Shown: one piece after another, positions 1-6,684 of the stretch
Layout of the letters: each line of letters opens with the position of its first letter
Numbering within the stretch: the first letter of the stretch is position 1
Assembly: GCA_030699255.1 (NCBI GenBank)
Contig: JAUYJR010000032.1
Location: forward strand, 1 to 12,270
DNA from: a bacterium
GTDB lineage: Bacteria; Patescibacteriota; Minisyncoccia; Minisyncoccales; UBA10102
Direction: 5' to 3'
DNA: 12,270 nucleotides
Notes under the pieces: generated by a model
Seen by the model: only the letters and a program-made list of their open reading frames with translations
Database searches by the model: none
What the model was told of the DNA's origin: nothing
Translations under genes and position numbers: made by a program

Positions 1-1
1 C

Positions 2-283
2 ATTGGAGAGAATGCCAACGCGTATCTTGTGGCATCTGCAATACGGGGCGGACTGTTGGCCGAATCATGCGTTAAAACCAGCTCCCCCGCGGAGGCGGGT
101 AGGTATGTTGCTCGCATTCTGCGCCAAGGAGATGTTGTGCTTGTGAAGGGATCTCAAAATGGTGTATTTTCGGAAGAGGCCTTGGTGCTCATGCTTAAAC
201 ATCCAAGTGACAGGAAAAACCTTGTCCGTCAGAGCTCTTCATGGATGGTTATAAAACGGAGGCAGTTTGGGGATATTGCGTGA
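2..283 (+). CDS. Mur ligase family protein, C-terminal fragment (MurF-like), truncated by the window edge
   Basis: The reading frame is open from position 2 to a TGA at 281-283, so only about the last 93 residues are present and the true start lies outside. Mur ligases join amino acids or D-Ala-D-Ala to UDP-MurNAc peptides in cytoplasmic peptidoglycan synthesis. The C-terminal domain of MurF and its relatives typically contains a segment of the form VLVKGSxxxxxEEAV. Here the fragment reads DVVLVKGSQNGVFSEEALV, followed by a tail containing LVRQSSSW. No ATP-binding P-loop or central domain is visible because those parts are upstream. The next gene starts 28 bases downstream. The family call is moderately secure; assignment to MurF rather than another Mur ligase or a cyanophycin-synthetase-like relative is an inference from the KGS segment alone. 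Confidence 0.6.
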   Translation: MGENANAYLVASAIRGGLLAESCVKTSSPAEAGRYVARILRQGDVVLVKGSQNGVFSEEALVLMLKHPSDRKNLVRQSSSWMVIKRRQFGDIA

Positions 284-311
284 ATAGGAAGACATGTGAG
301 AAGATGCGTGT

Positions 312-905
312 ATGGAGAAAGTCAATCTCATGCGCCAAGTCAAAGAGGATGTAGTTGCTCTTGTTTCTTCTCCTCTCTATGCTGAGCGAATAGCAAATAA
401 GGTATTTCCTGTTATTGGAGAAGGGAGCCATAATGCCTCTATTATGTTTATTGGAGAGGCTCCGGGCAAAAATGAGGCCGCAACGGGGAGGCCGTTCTGT
501 GGGGCTTCGGGCAGAATACTTGATGAGTTATTACTATCAGCCGGTATTGCGCGGGAACAGGTATATATTACAAATATTGTAAAAGATCGTCCGCCGGGAA
601 ACAGAGATCCGTTTCCTGAAGAAATTGAGGCGTACGCTCCGTTTCTTGATAGGCAAATTGCCATTATCCAACCCAAGGTATTGGCCACGCTTGGAAGATT
701 TTCCATGGAGTACGTTATGAGTAGGTATGGGCTTTTGGGAGAGCTGAAACCCATTAGCGTGTTGCACGGAAAGGTGTTTCAGGGGAAGGCTCCGCACGGA
801 GAGGTGTTGGTGGTTCCTCTGTACCATCCTGCGGTTGCTATTTACGGAGCATCAAAGAAGGACACACTTAAAGAAGACTTTCGCGTATTGCAAGCATACC
901 TATAA
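312..905 (+). CDS. Family-4 uracil-DNA glycosylase, lacking the Fe-S cysteines
   Basis: The 197-residue protein matches the family-4 (thermophile/bacterial type) uracil-DNA glycosylase plan, which removes uracil from DNA at the start of base excision repair. Visible landmarks are the uracil-pocket motif GEAPGKNEAATGRPF (residues 48-62) followed by G-x-x-G, the strand VYITNIVKDRPPGNRDP (84-100), PKVLATLGR (121-129), and the LYHPAVA motif near the C-terminus (170-176). The family normally carries four cysteines binding a 4Fe-4S cluster: a C-x-x-C before a PL pair, one in KCRPP, and one in EIEAC. Here the aligned positions are approximately L17, S20, D92 and Y108. The only cysteine in the whole protein is C63, in the RPFxG loop, which is not a cluster ligand. 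I chose ATG 312, preceded by a weak GAGAAG at 298-303; ATG 330 is an in-frame alternative. Family confidence is high; activity without the cluster is unknown. Confidence 0.88.
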   Translation: MEKVNLMRQVKEDVVALVSSPLYAERIANKVFPVIGEGSHNASIMFIGEAPGKNEAATGRPFCGASGRILDELLLSAGIAREQVYITNIVKDRPPGNRDPFPEEIEAYAPFLDRQIAIIQPKVLATLGRFSMEYVMSRYGLLGELKPISVLHGKVFQGKAPHGEVLVVPLYHPAVAIYGASKKDTLKEDFRVLQAYL

Positions 906-907
906 TG

Positions 908-958
908 TCCTGAGTCCTTCGATTGCACTCAGGATAAACTCCGTCGAAGGGTTCAGGA
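908..958. repeat. Long imperfect inverted repeat (hairpin element)
   Basis: The arms are TCCTGAGTCCTTCGA (908-922) and TCGAAGGGTTCAGGA (944-958). They are reverse complements at 13 of 15 positions, separated by a 21-base loop that itself contains CTCAGGA. The element begins three bases after the glycosylase stop codon. It could act as a transcription terminator or mRNA 3'-end stabiliser, but there is no T-run after the right arm. Its shape suggests a dispersed intergenic repeat; I cannot confirm other copies because none occurs in this window. Confidence 0.6.
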
Positions 959-995
959 TGACAGGAAGAGGTTGTGTGAAAGAGGGATGTTGGGG

Positions 996-1024
996 TTGAC
1001 AAGGGGGCGGTAGCGTGATAAAAA
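996..1024 (+). promoter_or_regulatory. Candidate sigma-70 promoter for nusA
   Basis: A perfect -35 hexamer TTGACA lies at 996-1001. With a 17-base spacer the -10 position is TAAAAA (1019-1024), a 4-of-6 match to TATAAT. A start near 1031 would leave a leader of about 50 bases before the nusA ATG at 1083. The AT-rich stretch at 1062-1073 is an alternative -10 region without a good -35 partner. Confidence 0.35.
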
Positions 1025-1038
1025 AACCATGTTCTTGG

Positions 1039-1057
1039 TGTCCGTCTGTGGCGGACA
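1039..1057 (+). other. Small perfect dyad in the nusA leader
   Basis: TGTCCG (1039-1044) and CGGACA (1052-1057) are perfect reverse complements around a 7-base loop. The hairpin sits 26 bases before the nusA start codon, between the candidate promoter and the gene. It could be a leader hairpin or a protein-binding dyad. Nothing in the sequence says which, and a 6-bp dyad can occur by chance. Confidence 0.35.
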
Positions 1058-1082
1058 TTCTTTACTATATAACACCTATTTT

Positions 1083-2246
1083 ATGATTGATTTGAAAAAT
1101 CTCAACCTCCTCATGAGTCACCTTGCAGAAGAAAAGGGGCTATCAAAGGAGCAGGTTATGGAGGCATTGGAGACCTCTCTTGCGGCAGCATACAAGAAGG
1201 AGTACGGCAAACGAGGGCAACATGTTATAGCCACACTCAACACCGAAACGGGAGACATGAGTTTTAAACTGTCTCTCTTGGTGGTGGATGATACAACGAT
1301 TTATTCGGAGCAGGAATTGGAACAACTCAAAGAAAGAACGGAAGATATTGAAGAAGAGAGGAAGATTCGCTTTAACTCGGATCGCCACATTATGTTTGAG
1401 GAGGCAAAAAAGCTGGACAAGAGTGCCGTCCTTGGGGAGGAGTTACAGTTGCCTCTCGAAACTCATACGGATTTTGGCAGAATTGCGGCCCAGACGGCAA
1501 AGCAGGTAATCTTACAGAAAGTGAGAGAGGCTGAGCGTGAGATGATTCTAAAAGAATACCGGGAGAAAGAGCATCAGATTGTTTCGGGATCCGTGCAACG
1601 CGTAGAAGGGCGCGTTATATTTATTGATCTTGGCAAGACGCTTGGCTTATTGCCTAGGGAGGAACAGATTCCCGGAGAATTCTACCGTCCGGGTCAGAGG
1701 CTTCGCTTTTACGTTGAGAGCGTGCAGGATACACCCCGAGGTCCAAATATCCGCCTCTCTCGCTCTCATCCGTTGTTTGTTTCCAAGCTGTTTGAAATGG
1801 AGGTTCCCGAAATTTTGGCAGGTTCTCTTGAGGTAAAAGCCATTATGAGGGAGCCGGGGTCCCGCACTAAAGTTGCTGTTTCTTCGCTTAGCCAAGAGGT
1901 TGATCCAATTGGAGCAATGGTGGGCCAGCGCGGAACAAGAGTCTCTGCCGTTATTAACGAGCTTGGGGGGGAGAAGATTGATATCATCCAGTGGTCTGAG
2001 GATCCCGAGACATATATTACCAGCTCTCTTTCCCCTGCAAAAGTTCTTCAAGTGGAACTCCATGACCAGAATCGGGCCGCTGCAATTGTTGCGGAAGACC
2101 AGCTCTCTCTTGCCATTGGAAGAGATGGCCAGAATGTGAGGCTTGCCGCCCGCCTTACGGGATGGAAGATTGACATTCGAACCACAGGGGGCAAGGAGGT
2201 GGCAATGGAAGAACATGGAGCATTGGAAGAAGATCAGAAGGAATAG
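1083..2246 (+). CDS. nusA: Transcription termination/antitermination factor NusA
   Basis: The 387-residue protein is a standard core NusA, an RNA-polymerase-binding factor that modulates pausing, termination and antitermination. Domains in order: N-terminal RNAP-binding domain (about 1-130, with the typical helix ALETSLAAAYKKEYG near 28-42), S1 RNA-binding domain (about 165-228, ending IRLSRSHPLFV), KH1 (about 245-305, with REPGSRTKVAV, DPIGAMVGQRG and GEKIDIIQW), and KH2 (about 318-366, with EDQLSLAIGRDGQNVRLAARL and GWKIDI). There are no C-terminal acidic repeats, only a short charged tail, as in most bacteria outside the proteobacteria. The start at ATG 1083 is chosen because homologous NusA proteins begin just before the LxxLxxxLAEEKGLSKEQV helix; the 18 upstream codons back to ATG 1029 do not resemble NusA. 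No Shine-Dalgarno is visible. It is followed directly by the trigger-factor gene. Confidence 0.96.
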   Translation: MIDLKNLNLLMSHLAEEKGLSKEQVMEALETSLAAAYKKEYGKRGQHVIATLNTETGDMSFKLSLLVVDDTTIYSEQELEQLKERTEDIEEERKIRFNSDRHIMFEEAKKLDKSAVLGEELQLPLETHTDFGRIAAQTAKQVILQKVREAEREMILKEYREKEHQIVSGSVQRVEGRVIFIDLGKTLGLLPREEQIPGEFYRPGQRLRFYVESVQDTPRGPNIRLSRSHPLFVSKLFEMEVPEILAGSLEVKAIMREPGSRTKVAVSSLSQEVDPIGAMVGQRGTRVSAVINELGGEKIDIIQWSEDPETYITSSLSPAKVLQVELHDQNRAAAIVAEDQLSLAIGRDGQNVRLAARLTGWKIDIRTTGGKEVAMEEHGALEEDQKE

Positions 2247-2247
2247 C

Positions 2248-3270
2248 ATGGAAACAACCGTTACACCAAAATCAAAAACAGAGGTATGCATTGAGATTGA
2301 GCTGTCTCCTGAAGAGCTCTTGCGGTACAAGGAAAAGGCTGTAGAAGATCTTGCAAAAGGGTTGCGGGTAGAAGGATTTCGCCCCGGAAAAGTTCCGCAC
2401 GACATAGCTCGCGCAAAACTTGGGGAAGAAGCCATTCTTGTAGAGGCTGCCGATAAGGCGGTTAATGATAACTATTCCAAAACCATTCAGGAGCGAGAAA
2501 TAGAAGTGGTTGGAGAGCCTGATGTTTCTGTTCTTTCCCTTAAAGAGGGAGAGCCGTTTCGCTTTCAGGTTTCCGTTGCGCATATTCCCCCTTTTGATCT
2601 TCCCGATTATCAAAAAATTGCATCGTTATGTGCCCGTAAAGAAGTGGTAGTGGAGGAGTCTGAGATAGATCGCGCCCTTGAGTGGCTCCAAAAAAACAGA
2701 GCTGGAGAAAATGAAACTCTTCCTCTGCTTACCGATGAGTTTGCGCAATCTCTTGGTCAATTTTCTTCCCTATCCGAACTAAAGGAGAGTGTGGGAGAAG
2801 GGTTAAAACAGGAGAAGGAGATGCAAGAAACGGATCGCCTGCGCCAGGATATTCTGGAGCGCATTGGAGAAGAAACAGCCATAGAGCTTCCTCCCGTTCT
2901 TATAGAGCGGGAACAGCGAGCAATGCTTGATCGTGTAAAATATGGCGTTCAGGCCCAGCTCAATATTTCATTTGAGGATTATCTGGAAAAAATGAAAAAG
3001 ACGGAAGAGCAGCTCTTGGAGAGTATGCGAGAAGATGCCCGGAAACGCGCCGTAAACTATCTGGTTCTGCGTGAGATTTCTAAGCGGGAGCAGATTGCTC
3101 CTACTAAAGAAGAAATTGAGAAGGAAGAGGAAGTTATCTTGTCCCAGTATCGGGGAGAGAAGAAAGGGCAGAAGACTCTTGATGCGGAGCGCGTGCGTGC
3201 GTATACTGAAAGTGCTATTCGGACAGAAAAAACCTTTTGTTTCCTTGAAGCATTAATAAAGCAATCATAG
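2248..3270 (+). CDS. tig: Trigger factor-like ribosome-associated chaperone lacking the PPIase domain
   Basis: Trigger factor binds the ribosome near the exit tunnel and shelters nascent chains. The N-terminal ribosome-binding domain is clear: residues 1 to about 118, with the signature GFRPGKVP at 43-50 and the FRFQVSVAHIPPFDLPDY segment around 104-121. The C-terminal helical substrate-binding domain runs from about 160 to 340 (DEFAQSLGQFSSLSELKES, then long charged helices). Usual family length is about 430-450 residues; this one has 340. The missing block is the FKBP-type prolyl-isomerase domain normally between those two parts: around 145-165 the sequence passes straight from ALEWLQKNRA to LLTDEFA. 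ATG 2248 is supported by AAGGA at 2238-2242, five bases upstream inside the nusA end, which indicates coupling to nusA (1-base gap). The frame is open further upstream but overlaps nusA there and does not resemble the family. clpP follows after 4 bases, the common tig-clpP order. Confidence 0.92.
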   Translation: METTVTPKSKTEVCIEIELSPEELLRYKEKAVEDLAKGLRVEGFRPGKVPHDIARAKLGEEAILVEAADKAVNDNYSKTIQEREIEVVGEPDVSVLSLKEGEPFRFQVSVAHIPPFDLPDYQKIASLCARKEVVVEESEIDRALEWLQKNRAGENETLPLLTDEFAQSLGQFSSLSELKESVGEGLKQEKEMQETDRLRQDILERIGEETAIELPPVLIEREQRAMLDRVKYGVQAQLNISFEDYLEKMKKTEEQLLESMREDARKRAVNYLVLREISKREQIAPTKEEIEKEEEVILSQYRGEKKGQKTLDAERVRAYTESAIRTEKTFCFLEALIKQS

Positions 3271-3274
3271 AACT

Positions 3275-3850
3275 ATGTATTTTGTTCCAACAGTTATAGA
3301 AAAGACGCAGTACGGGGAGCGAGCGTACGATATCTACTCCCGTCTCCTAAAAGATCGCATTATCTTTTTGGGAGTTCCCATCTCGGACTCCGTGGCAAAT
3401 TCCATTATTGCCCAGCTCCTTTTCTTGAACGCGCAGAGCGCAACCAAGGGCATTCAGGTGTACATCAACAGTCCCGGAGGATTGGTAACGGCTGGTCTTG
3501 CGATTTATGACACTATGCAGCATATCAAGGCTCCCGTATCCACTGTTTGTGTTGGGGTAGCGGCCTCCATGGGAGCTGTTTTGTTGGCTGCGGGCGAGAA
3601 GGGAAAAAGGTTCTCGCTTCCCAACGCTCAAATCATGATGCACCAACCCATGGGTGGCGCGCAAGGACAGGCAACGGAGATTGAGATAACCGCAAAACAG
3701 ATTATAAAAATTAGAGAACGGCTCAACAAGATTCTGTCTGATCGCACGGGTCAGCCTCTGGAGCGCGTGGAAAAAGACACAGACAGAGATTTCTACCTCA
3801 CCGCGCAGGAAGCCTTGGAGTACGGCCTGGTGGATAAAGTTATTGCGTGA
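3275..3850 (+). CDS. clpP: ATP-dependent Clp protease proteolytic subunit ClpP
   Basis: The 191-residue protein is a full-length ClpP serine peptidase, the tetradecameric chamber that degrades proteins delivered by ClpX or ClpA/C unfoldases in the cytoplasm. The catalytic triad is visible: Ser98 in GVAASMGA, His123 in MMHQP, and Asp172 in DTDRDF. The YINSPGG oxyanion/substrate strand lies at 63-69. The N-terminus MYFVPTVIEKTQYGERAYDIYSRLL is typical, so ATG 3275 is the right start although no Shine-Dalgarno is seen; it lies 4 bases after the trigger factor stop, implying translational coupling. No clpX follows: the transcript ends at the terminator at 3877-3903. Identification is secure. Confidence 0.97.
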   Translation: MYFVPTVIEKTQYGERAYDIYSRLLKDRIIFLGVPISDSVANSIIAQLLFLNAQSATKGIQVYINSPGGLVTAGLAIYDTMQHIKAPVSTVCVGVAASMGAVLLAAGEKGKRFSLPNAQIMMHQPMGGAQGQATEIEITAKQIIKIRERLNKILSDRTGQPLERVEKDTDRDFYLTAQEALEYGLVDKVIA

Positions 3851-3876
3851 TCTAAGGCGCAAAATGCTAGAATGCA

Positions 3877-3903
3877 CAAAACCCCGCTTATCGCGGGGTT
3901 TTG
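3877..3903 (+). terminator. Strong intrinsic terminator after clpP
   Basis: CAAAACCCCGC (3877-3887) and GCGGGGTTTTG (3893-3903) form a perfect 11-bp stem with a 5-base loop (TTATC). The right arm supplies the T-run TTTT, and the matching A-run on the left arm makes it partly bidirectional. It ends the nusA-tig-clpP transcription unit. Its final bases overlap the -35 box of the RNase Y promoter. Confidence 0.92.
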
Positions 3904-3928
3904 ACATGCGCTCAAAACCTGGTATGAT
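3901..3928 (+). promoter_or_regulatory. Near-consensus sigma-70 promoter for the RNase Y gene, with extended -10
   Basis: A perfect -35 TTGACA (3901-3906), a 16-base spacer and -10 TATGAT (3923-3928, 5 of 6) preceded by TGG, an extended -10 element (TGnTATGAT). Transcription would start near 3935, leaving a leader of about 60 bases before ATG 3995. The -35 box begins inside the T-run of the upstream terminator. Confidence 0.85.
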
Positions 3929-3994
3929 AGCAGTATAACCATAACTATTGGCCTTTGGATTTCATGATACAAGTCCAATCGATCAATCGAACGC

Positions 3995-5524
3995 ATGAAC
4001 GCCATAACCCTCATTACTGGAGGCGGAGTTTTGTTTCTTGTGGGAGCGTTCTTGGGATATGTCATTCGCCAGTCTATTGCGCGCAAGCAGGCAGGTTCCG
4101 TGGAGCAACGTCTTGCTCTTCGGGTGGCGCAAGCAGAGAAGGAGCATGAGCGTATTATTGAAGGAGCGCGACAGGAGGCAAAAGGAGTTCTCCAAGCAAC
4201 CAAGCAGGAAGAAGACGAGAGGAGAAATTCTCTCCTCAAGACAGAACAAATTCTCTTAAAACGAGAGAGTGTTTTGGATCAGAAAATTTCTGATTTTGAG
4301 ACAAAAGAACAGCATATAAGAGATCGTGCGGATCGTTTGCAGAAGACGGAGCAGGAGCTTGATCAGGAGAGAAAATCTATTATTGCAAAACTGGAGAATA
4401 TTTCCGGTCTTACGCAGGAGCAGGCAAAGGAAGAAATCCTCAAGAACGTTGAGGTTGTTCATCAGCGAGATATTGCAACTCGCTTCAAAAAGATGGAGGC
4501 GGAGGGAGAGGAGCGCTTTGAGAGGCGGGCAAAGGAAATTCTTGCATATGCGATTCAGCGAACCGCGGTTTCGCAGGTTCATGAAATTACCACCACTACG
4601 GTTTCTCTTCCCTCAGAAGATATTAAAGGAAAGATTATTGGAAAAGAAGGGAGAAATATTCGAGCGTTGGAGCGAGCCGCGGGGGTGGAAATTGTTGTTG
4701 ACGATACTCCGGAGTCCGTTGTTATCTCCGGTTTTGATCCGTTAAAGCGCCACATTGCCAAGACAGCCCTTGAACGCCTTATGAAAGATGGGCGAATTCA
4801 TCCGGCCCGCGTGGAGGAGGTTGTTCAGGAAGTTGAGAAAGAAATAGAACAGCAGGTAAAGGAAGCCGGGGAAGCCGCCGTGTATGACGTTGGCATTGTG
4901 GGGTTAGATCCCAAGCTGGTACATGTGCTGGGGCGCTTGAGATTCCGCAGTAGTTATGGGCAGAACGTACTCCTGCATTCTATTGAGGTGGCTCACCTAG
5001 CTTCGGCATTGGCCTCTGAGTTGGGAATAAACGTTGGAATAGCAAAGAAGGCGGGTCTCTTGCATGACATTGGAAAGGCGCTGGATCATCAGGTTGAGGG
5101 ATCTCACGTGGATATTGGCATACGGGTGCTTGAGAAATTTGGCGTAGAGAAAGAGGTGATAGACGCCATGAAATCCCACCATGAGGACTATCCCTACGAA
5201 TCCATTGAAGCCATTGTTGTGCAGACGGCTGATGCCATATCAGGATCTCGTCCGGGGGCAAGAAAGGATTCCGTAGAGAACTATCTCAAGCGCATTGGGG
5301 AGCTGGAACACATGGCAGCTTCCTTTGAGGGAGTTGAAAAAGCGTATGCCATTCAGGCGGGTCGCGAGATACGCGTGTTTGTTACTCCTCAAAAGATTGA
5401 TGATGTTGGAACACAAAAACTTGCTCGAGAGATTGCTTCTCGTATTGAGGAGGAGCTCCGATATCCGGGAGAAATTAAGGTAACAGTGATTCGAGAAAAC
5501 AGGTTTGTAGACTACGCAAGATAG
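3995..5524 (+). CDS. rny: Ribonuclease Y (membrane-anchored endoribonuclease)
   Basis: The 509-residue protein has the complete RNase Y plan; RNase Y starts bulk mRNA decay at the inner face of the membrane. Residues 4-24 form one N-terminal membrane segment, followed by a long charged coiled coil (about 30-190). The KH RNA-binding domain spans about 205-270 with the GxxG-type loop GKIIGKEGRN (212-221). The HD phosphohydrolase domain follows, with its metal-binding His-Asp pair H357/D358 in GLLHDIGKA, the conserved LLHSIEVAHLA (326-336), SHHEDYP and QTADAISGSRPGAR. The C-terminal end FVDYAR is family-typical. Length is close to the usual 510-520 residues. It is a single-gene unit: its own promoter lies upstream and a hairpin terminator downstream. 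There is no Shine-Dalgarno before ATG 3995, but the membrane anchor begins right at this Met, so the start is well supported. Confidence 0.97.
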   Translation: MNAITLITGGGVLFLVGAFLGYVIRQSIARKQAGSVEQRLALRVAQAEKEHERIIEGARQEAKGVLQATKQEEDERRNSLLKTEQILLKRESVLDQKISDFETKEQHIRDRADRLQKTEQELDQERKSIIAKLENISGLTQEQAKEEILKNVEVVHQRDIATRFKKMEAEGEERFERRAKEILAYAIQRTAVSQVHEITTTTVSLPSEDIKGKIIGKEGRNIRALERAAGVEIVVDDTPESVVISGFDPLKRHIAKTALERLMKDGRIHPARVEEVVQEVEKEIEQQVKEAGEAAVYDVGIVGLDPKLVHVLGRLRFRSSYGQNVLLHSIEVAHLASALASELGINVGIAKKAGLLHDIGKALDHQVEGSHVDIGIRVLEKFGVEKEVIDAMKSHHEDYPYESIEAIVVQTADAISGSRPGARKDSVENYLKRIGELEHMAASFEGVEKAYAIQAGREIRVFVTPQKIDDVGTQKLAREIASRIEEELRYPGEIKVTVIRENRFVDYAR

Positions 5525-5544
5525 CGTAATGAGATAGGAGCAGA

Positions 5545-5568
5545 AAGCCCATGAACATTCATGGGCTT
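5545..5568. terminator. Bidirectional hairpin terminator between convergent genes
   Basis: AAGCCCATG (5545-5553) and CATGGGCTT (5560-5568) form a 9-bp perfect stem, extendable by one A-T pair, with a short loop. TTATTTG follows on the + strand and GAAAGCCC-type A-runs flank it on the other side, so it can end rny. The last bases overlap the TAA stop of the VKOR-family gene (5567-5569, minus strand), so it can also serve the converging transcript. Confidence 0.75.
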
Positions 5569-6643
5569 ATTTGCTGCTTGCGAGAATGCGTCTTTCCCAC
5601 AAAATTCCCGTGCAAACCGCAAGTAAGAGAATGAGAAGATAAAGGGAAAAGAGAGTGCCAAAGGAGTATTCGGCAATATGGTTCATTGCAAACGCAACAT
5701 ACCATGAAGAGAGCGCCAAGGATCCTGCAATAAATGTAGGACGTCGGAACTGTTCTGTGGGGGATGGCTTTCCTATTTCTTTCTTGAACGGCACAATGGC
5801 AAGAAACGGAGCGCAGAGAATCATGAGACCTGCTCCCGTAACAGCTACCACAAAAAGGGAGATCATCTGTAGGAGAAATGGACCCGACTGTCCAAGCGTG
5901 ATGGGATCTAAAATGTAGAAAGCAAACTGGCTCATCATAGTGAGAGCGAGTCCCGCCCATATTATTTCAGAAACTCCTTTCCACGCGTTTATCTCATTGT
6001 CACTCAGCTTCCTATCTTCCAGAAAAGCAAAAAAAAGAAAGGCGGTGGCGGTAGAACCCCCCATTCCCAGAATAAAGCCGAGCATTTGCGTCATGGCAAT
6101 GAGAGGAGCAATATTTGTGAGGAGCGTAATAGCCGGTTCCAGGCTAATGAGCGACATAATGAATATGGTCATGGAAAACGTGGAGGCGAGGATGCACCAA
6201 ATGCACCATTGGCGCAATAGTACTGCCTGCACAAACAGGAGATAGCAGGAAAAGAAAAACGCCCCCATGGTTAAGAGCATAATAGCAGTAAGCATAATCT
6301 GAGAGAGGAGATAGGGAGCAAACAGGAGAAACGAGTATCCCAGAAGTACAAGGAAAAAGTAGAACATTCCAAGGTACTCCAGAGAAATGCCAAAGAATTT
6401 TGAGTATCGGCTTGTCACAACGGCGTTGCAGTTAGATCCTGTGGGGCATACCAGGTGCCCTTTGTTTTTCTTGGTGATATAAATGTTTGTTGCCACCCCC
6501 AATCCTCCGAGAGCCGCAACCATGACAAACGCATAGAATCCTTGGGGTTTTTGCATGAAAACGGTAAAAAAGAATCCACCCACTCCCATAAAGAGTAAAA
6601 TAAAGTAGAGGAGAATCTTGTCAGAAAATAGTGGAATCTTCAT
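5567..6643 (-). CDS. VKOR-family (vitamin K epoxide reductase-like) membrane protein with a long C-terminal membrane extension
   Basis: VKOR-like proteins reoxidise periplasmic/extracytoplasmic thiol oxidases by passing electrons to quinones, and so support disulfide bond formation. The N-terminal half (about 1-165) shows the family pattern: a first membrane helix (11-30), a loop cysteine pair C66 and C72 (CPTGSNC), the GISLEYLG segment (85-92) that leads into the next helix, and the CIWC redox motif at 147-150 at the end of the fourth helix. The C-terminal half (about 175-358) contains roughly five further hydrophobic segments and no CxxC, so it is not the thioredoxin domain found in some fusions; I do not recognise it. 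I take ATG 6643 as start because the first helix follows directly; a GTG at 6661 would add six residues. It is the last gene of a minus-strand group with two tRNAs. No DsbA/thioredoxin partner is in the window. Confidence 0.85.
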   Translation of the reverse strand: MKIPLFSDKILLYFILLFMGVGGFFFTVFMQKPQGFYAFVMVAALGGLGVATNIYITKKNKGHLVCPTGSNCNAVVTSRYSKFFGISLEYLGMFYFFLVLLGYSFLLFAPYLLSQIMLTAIMLLTMGAFFFSCYLLFVQAVLLRQWCIWCILASTFSMTIFIMSLISLEPAITLLTNIAPLIAMTQMLGFILGMGGSTATAFLFFAFLEDRKLSDNEINAWKGVSEIIWAGLALTMMSQFAFYILDPITLGQSGPFLLQMISLFVVAVTGAGLMILCAPFLAIVPFKKEIGKPSPTEQFRRPTFIAGSLALSSWYVAFAMNHIAEYSFGTLFSLYLLILLLAVCTGILWERRILASSK

Positions 6644-6660
6644 GGTGTTGGAGCGGAGCA

Positions 6661-6684
6661 CAGAATTTGTGTATTCAAATTCTG
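6661..6684. other. Hairpin upstream of the VKOR-family gene
   Basis: CAGAATTTG (6661-6669) and CAAATTCTG (6676-6684) form a perfect 9-bp stem with a 6-base loop (TGTATT). It lies directly upstream of the VKOR-family start on the minus strand, between that gene and the tRNAs. There is no T-run, so I see it as an RNA-processing or leader hairpin rather than a confident terminator. Confidence 0.6.

Noticed and set aside
1029..1082. Longer nusA start at ATG 1029
   Set aside because: The extra 18 residues do not resemble NusA, and ATG 1083 places the conserved N-terminal helix at the usual distance.
1647..2435. A 262-codon open frame on the minus strand
   Set aside because: It lies antisense across the nusA end and the tig start, both secure genes, and its translation has no recognisable family features. 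It is a shadow frame.
3955..4149. A 64-codon frame beginning upstream of rny
   Set aside because: It overlaps the RNase Y coding region in another frame and has no family resemblance. RNase Y at 3995 is certain.
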